Source of the DNA: Parvibaculum sp049671045
GTDB taxonomy: Bacteria; Pseudomonadota; Alphaproteobacteria; Parvibaculales; Parvibaculaceae
Direction of reading: 5' to 3'
NCBI RefSeq assembly: GCF_049671045.1
Contig: NZ_JBATUH010000112.1
Location: forward strand, 1-62,927
DNA: 62,927 nucleotides
Below, in pieces: positions 24,525 through 32,423 of the stretch; position 1 is the stretch's first letter; each line of letters starts with the position of its first letter. Under the pieces are notes generated by a model. That model was not told the origin of the DNA, ran no database searches, and saw only the letters and a list, made by a program, of their open reading frames with translations. Position numbers and translations under genes: made by a program.

Positions 24525-26801
24525 TTACTGCCGCGACATGGCGGCGCGCACATGCGCTCGGTCGGCATTGGCGGAGGCCGCGTCGGGCTCCGCGTGCGGC
24601 AGCCCGAACACGACTTTCGCGATCCGGCCCGGATAGGCGAAAGGCGCGCGATAAGCCTCGCTGACCGGCGAAAGGCTGCGGCCGATATCCATGCCGATGC
24701 TGGAAATGAGGAAGAGAAGCTTCGGGATCGTCGCCGTTGCGACCGTCTTGCCGTCGATGACGAGCGCGACCGTGCCGGAACCGTCGGCCATGCGCTCGAC
24801 CACGGCGCCGACCTCATGCTTGCCGGGCGTCAGTGCTTCCGGCGCCGCGACGAGCGTGTGGTCGTGGAAGCAGTTGTAGTCGAAATGCAGGCGGCCCCGG
24901 TCGATATGGAAGGCAAAGCCGCTATTGATGCTGCCTCGCGCCACCAGCGCCCCATCGGCGGTGCCCGCCGGATGGTCGATCTCGGCCGTCATCTGCCAGC
25001 CGCGGAAGACGGGCGGGCAGGCATCCGAAACGATGTGCGAGACGGGCGGATAATAGACGAAGCGCGAGCGCGAGGTCGGCATGCCGGGCCTGCGCGAGGC
25101 GCGGAAGAGATCGAAGGCACCCCGATCGTCGAGCGGCAGGACGCCATGCGCCTCCGCCTCCTGCCACCACCGTTCCACCATGGCCTTGAGCCGCGCTGGC
25201 TCGCGCTCGGCGAGATCGTGATACTCGGAGAAATCCTCGTCGAGATGATAAAGCTCCCAGCGATCCTGCTCGAACGGCGTGCCGCGCGCATGATGCGTGA
25301 CGGCCTTCCAGCCATCGAGCCAAAGACCGCGATCGCCGCCCATCTCGAAATACTGGACGGGACGCCCGGGCTTCGCCTGCGGATCGGTAAAGGCCGTGAG
25401 AATGCTCGCGCCATGGATCGGCATTTGCGGCACGCCCGCCACGACCGAAGGCGGCTCGATGCCCATCACCTCGAGGACGGTCGGCGTGACGTCGATGGCA
25501 TGGCAGAACTGGCGCCGGATCTCGCCGGGCCGCCCGATGCCCTTCGGCCAGTGAACGATGAAGGGATCGCGCACGCCGCCGCCATGCGTGTTCTGTTTGT
25601 ACCATTTGAGCGGCGTATTGCCCGCCTGCGCCCAGCCCCAGGGAATGTTGCTGTGGCTCTGCGGCCCGCCAATATCGTCGAGCCGCTCGACGGCCTTCTC
25701 CACATCCTCGGCCATGAGATTGAAGTACCGCATCTCGTCGAGAACGCCGGTCGGGCCGCCTTCCTGGCTCGCGCCATTGTCGGAGACGAGCATGAGAAGC
25801 GTGTTCTCCATGAGGCCCAGCTCTTCGAGGAAGCTCACCAGCCTGCCGATCTGCGCGTCGGTGTGCTCCAGCATGGCGGCGAAGGCTTCCTGAAGCCGTG
25901 CCGCGAACTTCCTTTCATTGTCGCCGAGCTCGGCCCAGGGCTTCACGCCGGGATTGCGCGGGGCAAGCCCCGTGCCGGGCGGCACGATGCCCATCTCCTT
26001 CTGCCGCGCGAACCATTCTTCCCGCGCCACATCCCAGCCCGCATCGAAGCGCCCGCGATATTTGTCGAGATAGACCCGCGGCGCCTGATGCGGCGCATGC
26101 ATCGCCCCGAAGGCGAGATAGAGGAAGAACGGGCGCTCCGGCACGATGGAGACGCTGTCCCGGATGAAGCCTATCGACCTGTCCACGATGTCTTCCGAAA
26201 CGTGGTAGCCCTCCTCGGGCGATTTCGGCTGCTCGACGAAGTGATTGTCATGCGTGAGCTCGGGGTGGAACTGATCCGTCTCGCCCTGAAGAAAACCGTA
26301 ATAGCGGTCGAAGCCGCGCTGGAGCGGCCAGTTATGGAAGGGGCCCGCGGCAGTGCATTCGGCCATGGGCGCGAGATGCCACTTGCCCGCCGCGAAAGTC
26401 GCCACGCCATTGTCGCGCAGCACCTCGGCGAGCGTCGCGGCGGACCGGGTGACGGCGCCCCGCATGTTCGGATAGCCCGTATCCATGTTCGAGATCGCCC
26501 GCATGCCGACCGCATGGTGATTGCGGCCGGTGAGGAGGCAGGCCCTGGACGACGAGCAGAGCGCCGTTGTGTGGAATCCGGTGAATCTGAGCCCGTCGCC
26601 TGCAAGGCGGTCGATATTCGGCGTGGCGATGGTGGAGCCATAGCAGCCCAGATGCGCAAAGCCCGTATCGTCGAGCACGATGAGCACCACATTGGGCTTG
26701 CCCGCTCTCGAAGGGGCAGCCGGCCAGTCGGGCGAGGATTCCTGAACTGTCCTCCCGATCGTGCCTTTGAAATCCCGCTCCGCCGGATGCCGGAATGTCA
26801 C
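24525..26801 (-). CDS. Large arylsulfatase with atypical CSSSR active-site motif
   Basis: A 758-aa sulfatase of the AtsA/large arylsulfatase type: VVLIVLDDTGFAHLGCYG (metal Asp pair), TTALCSSSRACLLTGRNHH, AGKWHLAP, MLVSDNGASQEGG and HGGGVRDPFIVHWP. The residue expected to be Pro in CxPxR is Ser (C82-S-S-S-R86), so recognition by the usual formylglycine-generating enzyme is uncertain. Residues about 590-758 form an extra beta-rich C-terminal domain found in this subfamily. There is no signal peptide. GTG at 26801 is chosen because GAGGGAGGG lies 6 nt upstream; the longer TTG start at 26834 has none. GST gene downstream. Confidence 0.88.
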   Translation of the reverse strand: MTFRHPAERDFKGTIGRTVQESSPDWPAAPSRAGKPNVVLIVLDDTGFAHLGCYGSTIATPNIDRLAGDGLRFTGFHTTALCSSSRACLLTGRNHHAVGMRAISNMDTGYPNMRGAVTRSAATLAEVLRDNGVATFAAGKWHLAPMAECTAAGPFHNWPLQRGFDRYYGFLQGETDQFHPELTHDNHFVEQPKSPEEGYHVSEDIVDRSIGFIRDSVSIVPERPFFLYLAFGAMHAPHQAPRVYLDKYRGRFDAGWDVAREEWFARQKEMGIVPPGTGLAPRNPGVKPWAELGDNERKFAARLQEAFAAMLEHTDAQIGRLVSFLEELGLMENTLLMLVSDNGASQEGGPTGVLDEMRYFNLMAEDVEKAVERLDDIGGPQSHSNIPWGWAQAGNTPLKWYKQNTHGGGVRDPFIVHWPKGIGRPGEIRRQFCHAIDVTPTVLEVMGIEPPSVVAGVPQMPIHGASILTAFTDPQAKPGRPVQYFEMGGDRGLWLDGWKAVTHHARGTPFEQDRWELYHLDEDFSEYHDLAEREPARLKAMVERWWQEAEAHGVLPLDDRGAFDLFRASRRPGMPTSRSRFVYYPPVSHIVSDACPPVFRGWQMTAEIDHPAGTADGALVARGSINSGFAFHIDRGRLHFDYNCFHDHTLVAAPEALTPGKHEVGAVVERMADGSGTVALVIDGKTVATATIPKLLFLISSIGMDIGRSLSPVSEAYRAPFAYPGRIAKVVFGLPHAEPDAASANADRAHVRAAMSRQ

Positions 26802-26871
26802 CTGCGTCCCTCCCTCGCTTCGCGTGCTCCGCAAACGGCCGCACGCATGGCTCGCTTTGCCCCCACACCGA

Positions 26872-26890
26872 TTTAATGAGTTTCATTAAA
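26872..26890. promoter_or_regulatory. Perfect palindrome upstream of the arylsulfatase
   Basis: TTTAATGA (26872-26879) and TCATTAAA (26883-26890) form an 8-3-8 perfect dyad about 70 nt upstream of the arylsulfatase start. The shape suits a TetR-type dimer operator. It differs from the TGACA-N7-TGTCA site at 20.3 kb, so a different regulator is likely. Confidence 0.55.
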
Positions 26891-27404
26891 GAGTGAATGT
26901 GGCGGCCGGGCAAATGATATTTCCCCCGCCATCGGACCTCGCAATGAAAAGCGGCGCTCGTTCGGGCGCGGCCTCTTCAGCCACGGAGCCGGACGGATAT
27001 GCCGGGCACCCGCATGGCACGGACGCGCCATCCGTTTCCCCCATCGGCGTAAAGACATTCACGGCTCCCTTCTTGACTTCCAGAGAGCGCGATTACTTAA
27101 CAAATTGTAAATATATGGCGATAAGGCTCAGAATATTGCTGAATGATTACAATAAATTTGAAATGAACAATTCATCCTGCATAGCGTATTCGCGGCTTTA
27201 TATATAATATTTTCCAATTATATGTAGACTAAAACGTGCATTCTCTTACGAAAACCCTCACTTTATCGCCCGAATTCAATATCTACGTTAACTATTATCG
27301 AAACGATGGAACTACTACTTACGTATTCATTTTTTTTACATAGAGTGTGTGATTAAATGAATTGCTCTGTAGGTATCCAGTCGAAGCCAATTGGAGGGAT
27401 GACG
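26891..27404. other. AT-rich intergenic region before the fibre-like cluster
   Basis: About 500 bases without a credible gene. From about 27085 to 27360 the composition drops abruptly to roughly one third GC, with TATATATAATATTTTCC near 27200, a run of eight T near 27330, and many TATAAT-like boxes. This contrasts with the GC-rich surroundings and suggests xenogeneic DNA or a heavily regulated promoter region of the kind seen before curli-type genes. Confidence 0.5.
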
Positions 27405-27908
27405 ATGGCCGGACAGATTAATGAAATGATGCAAATGTTATGGATGCGCACCGGATTGCTCGTGGCCACTCTTCTGGTTGGCGCGGTCATCGCTGCCTCC
27501 CCGGCGAATTCGGCAACACCTGTGCGCAAGTTTGAAAGCTGGTCGGTTCAGTGCCTCGACAAGAATGTTTGCATCGCCTACCTCGAAGGCAGCGGCGTGC
27601 AGATCCTTGTCGGCCGCACGGCCGCCGGTCAGCCGATCAGGCTGGGCCTGCGCATCCTGCCCAAGGCGAAAACAGGCCAGCCCGCCTCCCTTCGGCTTGA
27701 AAGCGGCTGGCAAGCTGGCCTCAAGATCGGCAAATGCTCCGACAAGTTCTGCGAAGTCCCCGTGGGAGAATCCAGCACCAATCTCGCCCTCGAACAATTC
27801 CTGAAAACGAGAGAGGGAGTCATTGCCTATCAGGTCGGGGAAAAAATCCTCATCGCCCCGTTCTCGCTGGCCGGCTTCAAGGCCGCTCTCAAGGAAGTTC
27901 GCGGGTGA
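27405..27908 (+). CDS. Exported protein, possibly IalB-like
   Basis: A 167-aa protein with an N-terminal signal sequence (MLWMRTGLLVATLLVGAVIA, likely cleaved after ANSA near residue 37). The mature part has four Cys and a pattern FESWSVQCLDKNVCIAYLEG...LRLESGWQAGLKIGKCSDKFC...FLKTREGVIAYQV. This resembles invasion-associated locus B proteins, which are periplasmic or surface proteins of unknown mechanism. The ATG at 27405 is preferred because GGAGGG ends 6 nt upstream. It is followed by a GTGA-overlapping small ORF and the LuxR-type regulator. Confidence 0.65.
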   Translation: MAGQINEMMQMLWMRTGLLVATLLVGAVIAASPANSATPVRKFESWSVQCLDKNVCIAYLEGSGVQILVGRTAAGQPIRLGLRILPKAKTGQPASLRLESGWQAGLKIGKCSDKFCEVPVGESSTNLALEQFLKTREGVIAYQVGEKILIAPFSLAGFKAALKEVRG

Positions 27909-28048
27909 GTATCGGTTTTTTCAGCAAACGTGGACGCGAACTGCCATGTCGCTTTGATGACCGCTCCGGGAAGGCATATCATTCACACAAAGAGCTCGAC
28001 CGATATCGACTAGAGAGGAATGCCCGCCGACGGGCGATCGCTTTCTGA
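27905..28048 (+). CDS. Small hypothetical protein (47 aa), GTG start
   Basis: A GTG overlaps the stop codon of the preceding exported-protein gene (GTGA) and opens a 47-codon frame ending at 28048. The product is basic and soluble, with the segments GRELPCRFDDRSGKAYHSHK and LDRYRLERNARRR. The overlap and the sensible amino-acid composition argue for a real gene translated by coupling; nothing identifies a function. It could also be chance read-through. Confidence 0.4.
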   Translation: MSIGFFSKRGRELPCRFDDRSGKAYHSHKELDRYRLERNARRRAIAF

Positions 28049-28195
28049 GACCGGAAATATCGGAGAACAAAGGCGCCAGGGGCTTCGCCGATCTCCAGCA
28101 ACCTCATCGTTCACGACGCTCGGCCGCCCCCTGAAATTTCCACGGCCCGAGCATATGGAAGTTTTGTTCATTCGCGTAGTTGAAGGAGACAGTAA

Positions 28196-28879
28196 ATGCT
28201 TCTTGCAGACGCCAACATCGCAATCGTGGATTCGAACCATCTGTTTCGTGCAGGCATGGTTCGGCTTCTGCGGGATGCGAACGGGAACACGGTGCGCGAT
28301 GCCCGCGACCTGTCCGCCCTCGAGGAACTCGTCAAGGCCAGCGAGCACTTCGACCTCGTGCTTGTGGAGCTTCTTGCGCTGGACGGCGATCCGCCGGGTC
28401 GCGTCAACCGCCTGCGGCACCTCCTTCCCGATTGCCGCGTTGTTGTTCTGAGTGAAACCCTCAACTCCACGCAGCTTTGTTCCTGTTTTGCCGCCAATGT
28501 CGATGGTTTTTTATTGAAGAATATTTCTTGCGAAACACTGACCGAGTCTTTGAAGCTCGTCCTTCTTGACCAGAAAGTCTTTCCCTCTTCGCTCGCCTCC
28601 CTGATCGCAGCCAACGGCACGCAGAACGGCCTGCCACTTGCGATGAATCAGCGCCAGCCCGATTCCTTCGCCGAGTTGTCCGAACGGGAAATCGAAATTC
28701 TGCGCTGCCTCGTCGATGGCGACTCGAACAAGCGCATAGCGCTCCGCCTCAACATCGCTGAAGCGACCGTGAAGGTTCACCTCAAGAGCGTCCTCAGGAA
28801 AACCCATGTGATGAACCGCACGCAGGCCGCGATCTGGGCGCTGAACAAAGGCATGCAAGGCAGAGATCCTTCGATCTGA
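28196..28879 (+). CDS. LuxR-family response-regulator-like activator with degenerate receiver (CsgD-like)
   Basis: A 227-aa protein: receiver domain (residues 6-125) plus a LuxR/FixJ HTH (about 163-222, LSEREIEILRCLVDGDSNKRIALRLNIAEATVKVHLKSVLR split by the turn). The receiver has IAIVDSNHLF where DD/DE is expected, and LVLVELLALDG where the phospho-Asp should be: Glu58 replaces it. The signalling Lys in GFLLKN remains. Such a domain cannot be phosphorylated normally, as in CsgD. AAGGAG lies 5 nt before the ATG. Its position at the head of the fibre-like cluster suggests it controls it. Confidence 0.82.
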   Translation: MLLADANIAIVDSNHLFRAGMVRLLRDANGNTVRDARDLSALEELVKASEHFDLVLVELLALDGDPPGRVNRLRHLLPDCRVVVLSETLNSTQLCSCFAANVDGFLLKNISCETLTESLKLVLLDQKVFPSSLASLIAANGTQNGLPLAMNQRQPDSFAELSEREIEILRCLVDGDSNKRIALRLNIAEATVKVHLKSVLRKTHVMNRTQAAIWALNKGMQGRDPSI

Positions 28880-28939
28880 GGCTGGCGCAGCCGGGATCAC
28901 TCCACGCGATCTCCCGGCTTGCTCCAGACCGTGCCGCGA

Positions 28940-29482
28940 CTATCGGCCAGGGAAGGCAAAAACCTGGGCGATCCACATGTCGATCGCATTCTGGCTCGTC
29001 GGATAGAGATATGTTCCCGGGGCGCCACCGCCGATCATTGAGGTCCAGCTCGTCAATGTGGCGCTGGTCAGCATCCCGACATCGCCCGCGTCCGATCCAT
29101 AAATAGCCGGATAGCTCCATGGGCTGATGCGATAGAGGCTGAAGGGCGAAGCCCCCGGAACGCCCACGACAAGCCGGCCCGCGGAATCGAAGACAAGCGC
29201 GCTATGTCCCGGCCCCTGCATGACGGTGTAGAGGCTGCCATCGGGCCCACGCAGAATATTTTCCGGCCTGATGTTGAAGACCTGGCTGCCGATGATCGCC
29301 TGCGCGCCACCGATGCCGATAGTCGGCGTTCCGCCGAACCTCCCGAACGAATAGGCCTGGTTATTGAGGCCCGCGGCACCGAGCGCCGCGGCGGAAACTC
29401 CGACCGTGAGAGCCAGGCCTGCAAAGATCCCAAGAGCGAGGGCACGGCGCGGCTGGTCTGAATTCTTTGGAATAATTTTCAT
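28940..29482 (-). CDS. Exported protein of unknown function
   Basis: A 180-aa protein not recognised. The N-terminus (residues 12-38, RRALALGIFAGLALTVGVSA then AAALGAAG) is a signal peptide or anchor. The remainder is rich in Gly, Ser, Tyr and aromatic residues with beta-propensity (FGGTPTIGIGGAQAIIGSQ, SLYTVMQGPGHSALVFDSAG) and ends WIAQVFAFPGR. AAAAGGAGG precedes the ATG, a strong ribosome site. It lies inside the fibre-like cluster but on the opposite strand to its neighbours, diverging from the CsgG-like gene. Confidence 0.6.
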   Translation of the reverse strand: MKIIPKNSDQPRRALALGIFAGLALTVGVSAAALGAAGLNNQAYSFGRFGGTPTIGIGGAQAIIGSQVFNIRPENILRGPDGSLYTVMQGPGHSALVFDSAGRLVVGVPGASPFSLYRISPWSYPAIYGSDAGDVGMLTSATLTSWTSMIGGGAPGTYLYPTSQNAIDMWIAQVFAFPGR

Positions 29483-29886
29483 CGCGATCCTCCTTTTGAA
29501 GATCTGGACCTCCCGCTCCGCCTCGAACGATCGCCGGGACCAGACGTCTCCAGCCTCTCTCCAGGTCCGCGCACGAATTCATCGGGGTACGACTTCCCGC
29601 TCCGCGGACGCGCGCCCTGAAGGCGGACGCATCGACTGCGGGCCGTTGACCTTTCATTTTTAGATCAGCAGCAGCCTCCGGTGCATTCACTCAAAAGAGG
29701 TAGTACCGGACTAAGATATAATAACGCATTTTATATAATATTCGCCCATCCGGTTAGGAACTGTACGGCCAAATCCGCAACCGGATACCTCGTTCTATTT
29801 GTATTATATTTCGATCAGAATCGTATCCTGATTTTCAGCATTCATCGTCTCCACCCTCGCTGGAGATGCAAGTCGGGGCGCGATCA
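29483..29886. other. Divergent intergenic region upstream of the CsgG-like gene
   Basis: 404 bases without a recognised gene. The left part is GC-rich, while 29690-29870 is AT-rich with TATAATA-type sequences (29715-29735) and TTCTATTTGTATTATATTT. It must hold the promoters of the divergent exported protein and the CsgG-like operon. Confidence 0.5.
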
Positions 29887-30714
29887 ATGAAAAAGTCAGC
29901 AATCGCCGGCGCTGCTGCGACACTTTTGCTCGCCGGATGTACGACACCGGGGGTTCTCGGAAGCAAGGGCGTCGATCCGCTCTACAGCTTTCCCGTCACC
30001 AGCAACGAAACGCCTTACAGCCAGTGCCTCTCCCATCTGGCCTCGCTGCCAGGAGACAATCTGCCGACATTTGCCGTCGGCGAGGTGGCCGACAAGACCG
30101 GACAGATCAATTACAACGAGAACGGCCATCAGTTGACGCAAGGCGTCTCCGAGATGGTCGTCAGCGCCCTCTACAAGACGAAGAAGGCGCGCCTCGTCGA
30201 GCGGATGGACCTCCGGATACCGCTTGCCGAAGTGAGGCTTGCCGAACAGGGCCGCCTCTCCCACGGAACCAGCGATTACACGGCGCTTCCTGCAAGTGAT
30301 TTCATCATCACCGGCGCCCTCACCGAACTCAACTACAACATCGTCAGCGGGGGCGCCCAGCTCTTCGTCACGGGCATTGGCGGCGGCGCGAAGATGGTCG
30401 TCATCAACGTCGCGCTGGATATGCGCGTCGTGAACTCCAGAACCTTCGGCGTCGACTACGTCACCAGCCTGCAGAAACAGATTTACGGCTACGAGGTCGA
30501 AGCGGGCGTCTTCCGCTTCTTCGGAACCACACTTGTTCAGTTTGACGCCGGGGCGATCAAAAACGAGCCGCTCCAACTCGGCGTCAGATCCGTCGTTGAA
30601 ATGGCAGTGTATCAGATCATGACGGACTTCCTCCATCTGCCCAAGGAACAGAAATGCGACATTGTGCAGACGGATCACATGGCAAAGCAACTGGATCGGC
30701 TCAGCGCACACTAG
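29887..30714 (+). CDS. CsgG/HfaB-family outer-membrane lipoprotein secretion channel
   Basis: A 275-aa lipoprotein. The signal peptide ends in the lipobox LLAGC (Cys18). The mature region follows the CsgG pattern: LPTFAVGEVADKTGQIN, SEMVVSALYKTKKARLVERMD, DFIITGALTELNYNI, then the amphipathic KMVVINVALDMRVVNSRTFGVDYV strands and a C-terminal helix. CsgG forms the nonameric pore that exports curli subunits; HfaB is its holdfast-anchor counterpart. The start at 29887 (MKKSAIAG) gives a proper signal peptide. It leads an operon with the two exported subunit-like genes downstream. Confidence 0.85.
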   Translation: MKKSAIAGAAATLLLAGCTTPGVLGSKGVDPLYSFPVTSNETPYSQCLSHLASLPGDNLPTFAVGEVADKTGQINYNENGHQLTQGVSEMVVSALYKTKKARLVERMDLRIPLAEVRLAEQGRLSHGTSDYTALPASDFIITGALTELNYNIVSGGAQLFVTGIGGGAKMVVINVALDMRVVNSRTFGVDYVTSLQKQIYGYEVEAGVFRFFGTTLVQFDAGAIKNEPLQLGVRSVVEMAVYQIMTDFLHLPKEQKCDIVQTDHMAKQLDRLSAH

Positions 30715-30733
30715 CTACAGGAGGATTAAGCAC

Positions 30734-31768
30734 ATGATGAAGCACAACAAGTCCGTGCTTATGCTGGGAGGTGCTGTAACCGCCCTTCTGGCATTCAGCG
30801 CAGTCAGTTCAGCCTCGGCCTTCGACAGGGTCCACTGGTCCTGGTATCAGAAAGTCCACGAGCACGTCGATATCGATATAGACATTGATCCGGCTGTGTT
30901 CGATCCGACGGGCATCGTCGACCTGGAGAAGCTTCAGGTGTTCATTGGCGACGTGAAGGCCGTATCGGTCGTCAAGGACGTCAACAATTACCAACCCTCG
31001 GAAGGCACCAACGGGACCGTCGACTTCACGGTCAACTGGAGTGGCCCCTATGGTCCGGACATCGATCCGGAATATCTCGACGACACCGTAGCCGCCACTC
31101 TGAGCGGTGACCTGAGCGGAAATGGTGACGTCACGGGCAGCACGGTATCCGAGGGCACAAATCAGGTGAACTTCACTGCCGCCTTCACCGACGTTCCCGT
31201 GACGGTCGAGGCTCTCGATTCGTTTGATGCCCTGACCGAACTTCCATCGGTCAACAGCACCGCGACCGCTGTGGGCAACAACCAGAACATCTCGACCGAT
31301 GTTGCCGTCACGCTGCATGACGGGCAGTTCCTGTTCGGCGGCTTCAACTGCAACTTCGAGGGTGATGGCATCACTGGTGTCCCCTATACCGGCAACAGCA
31401 ATCTCTCGGGCGCGCTCGCTCTGATCTATGCCGGGTCTGATGGCTTGATCAACTCCTCTGAAATCGAAGCCAAGTCCATCGTCGAGAACATCACGAATGC
31501 CGCCGTCGAAAGCGCGGCGACGGCGGTTGGGAACAACATCAGCGTGGACATCGCGTATGATCCGGCCACTGACAATGGCCTTCTCATCGGCGACATCACC
31601 CAGGTCGCCTATGCAGACGTGAGCGCAAAGTCGATCGTCAAGTATGTCGACCTGAACAATTACACCAACCTCGGCACGTTTGGCTCGATCGTCAACTCCA
31701 CCGCGACTGCAGTTGGAAACAACGCGAGCATCACGGTCAAGGCGGCTGTTCCGCCTGTCACTCCCTGA
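30734..31768 (+). CDS. Secreted repeat protein, probable fibre/adhesin subunit
   Basis: A 344-aa exported protein, strongly acidic and rich in Asn, Val, Thr and Ala. The signal peptide is cleaved near ASASA-F30. Internal repeats pair an AKSIV-type strand (VKAVSVVKDV 74-83, IEAKSIVENI 244-253, VSAKSIVKYV 298-305) with TATAVGNN-type turns (176-183, 262-268, 323-330). HVDIDIDIDP at 44-53 could bind Ca2+. Repeated Asn/Val/Gly strands behind a CsgG-like pore suggest a surface fibre or holdfast-anchor subunit. GGAGG precedes the ATG. No family assigned; HfaD-like function is inference. Confidence 0.75.
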   Translation: MMKHNKSVLMLGGAVTALLAFSAVSSASAFDRVHWSWYQKVHEHVDIDIDIDPAVFDPTGIVDLEKLQVFIGDVKAVSVVKDVNNYQPSEGTNGTVDFTVNWSGPYGPDIDPEYLDDTVAATLSGDLSGNGDVTGSTVSEGTNQVNFTAAFTDVPVTVEALDSFDALTELPSVNSTATAVGNNQNISTDVAVTLHDGQFLFGGFNCNFEGDGITGVPYTGNSNLSGALALIYAGSDGLINSSEIEAKSIVENITNAAVESAATAVGNNISVDIAYDPATDNGLLIGDITQVAYADVSAKSIVKYVDLNNYTNLGTFGSIVNSTATAVGNNASITVKAAVPPVTP

Positions 31769-31776
31769 TTACAGGC

Positions 31777-31810
31777 GAGGGGGAGGTGCGTACCTCCCCC
31801 TCGTTCTTTT
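31777..31810 (+). terminator. Intrinsic terminator or attenuator inside the fibre operon
   Basis: An 11-bp perfect stem (31777-31787 with 31792-31802) with a GCGT loop is followed by GTTCTTTT. It lies between the large repeat-protein gene and the 138-aa gene, so it probably lowers expression of the downstream gene or stabilises the upstream message. Confidence 0.8.
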
Positions 31811-31835
31811 CCGGCTCTTGCAAAGGACATGGATC

Positions 31836-32252
31836 ATGTCAGCACTCATTTATATGAAACAGGGGATGGCACCACGCTGGCTTATGGGGTTGGCGGTCCT
31901 GTCCTCGGTGACACTCGCGCCTGCAATCGCTCTTGCCGAGGCCGGGCAAAACAAGCAAGCCTGGCAATTTCCGCAGACTGACGGTCTGACCATGGCAGCG
32001 ATCCAGCGGCAAGCGACCAATCCGGCCAGCAGCACCATCGCAGGAGGCAGCGGCACGACGCTCGTATGCGGTGGCGGCGGCACCGGCGGCGCGACCGCGA
32101 CGTCCAATTCGAGCTGCATCATCGTGAACAATTCAACCGGGCAGATCGACGTGGGGCAGGACAGCAAGGGCAATCAGAGCGCGAGCAACAGCGCGCAAAC
32201 GACGACGAACAACAACAATCTGAGCGATGCACTGAGCTCGCTTGCCCCCTGA
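31836..32252 (+). CDS. Small exported Ser/Thr/Asn/Gln-rich protein, curlin- or HfaA-like candidate
   Basis: A 138-aa protein with a signal peptide ending near IALAEA (residue 35). The mature part begins with a charged/aromatic segment, then a glycine-rich patch with a Cys (TTLVCGGGGTGG), a second Cys (SNSSCIIVNN), and a polar tail DVGQDSKGNQSASNSAQTTT followed by four Asn. The Q-x-N/Q-S spacing recalls curlin repeats without matching the consensus. AAAGGA lies 9 nt before the ATG. It is separated from the upstream gene by a terminator hairpin. Minor subunit or nucleator is a guess from context. Confidence 0.65.
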   Translation: MSALIYMKQGMAPRWLMGLAVLSSVTLAPAIALAEAGQNKQAWQFPQTDGLTMAAIQRQATNPASSTIAGGSGTTLVCGGGGTGGATATSNSSCIIVNNSTGQIDVGQDSKGNQSASNSAQTTTNNNNLSDALSSLAP

Positions 32253-32300
32253 AAGGGCCGCGGTTTTTCCGCGCCATACACAGTTTTCTTGAAGCCAGAG

Positions 32301-32341
32301 CTGTGTCCTGCGGCCAGCAATTAGATGACCGCGGGACACAG
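32301..32341. repeat. 13-bp inverted repeat upstream of the OrfA-like gene
   Basis: CTGTGTCCTGCGG (32301-32313) and CCGCGGGACACAG (32329-32341) pair with one mismatch across a 15-nt loop; a third TGTGTC copy follows at 32344. It may be an operator, an RNA hairpin or a decayed IS end. Confidence 0.5.
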
Positions 32342-32423
32342 TTGTGTCTTGCGCTCCAGTTGTCCCGAGCGGTGTCGAATGTGAAACGAAAGGGGAGACG
32401 CCGAAAGCCGGAAGGATCGATCG

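Noticed and set aside
24483..26876. A 797-codon plus-strand frame opposite the arylsulfatase, and similar long frames at 1585-3228, 7733-9499 and 54378-56348
   Set aside because: All are antisense to well-supported genes (sulfatase, HerA-type ATPase, copA, hybrid kinase) and have Arg/Ala-rich sequence without motifs.
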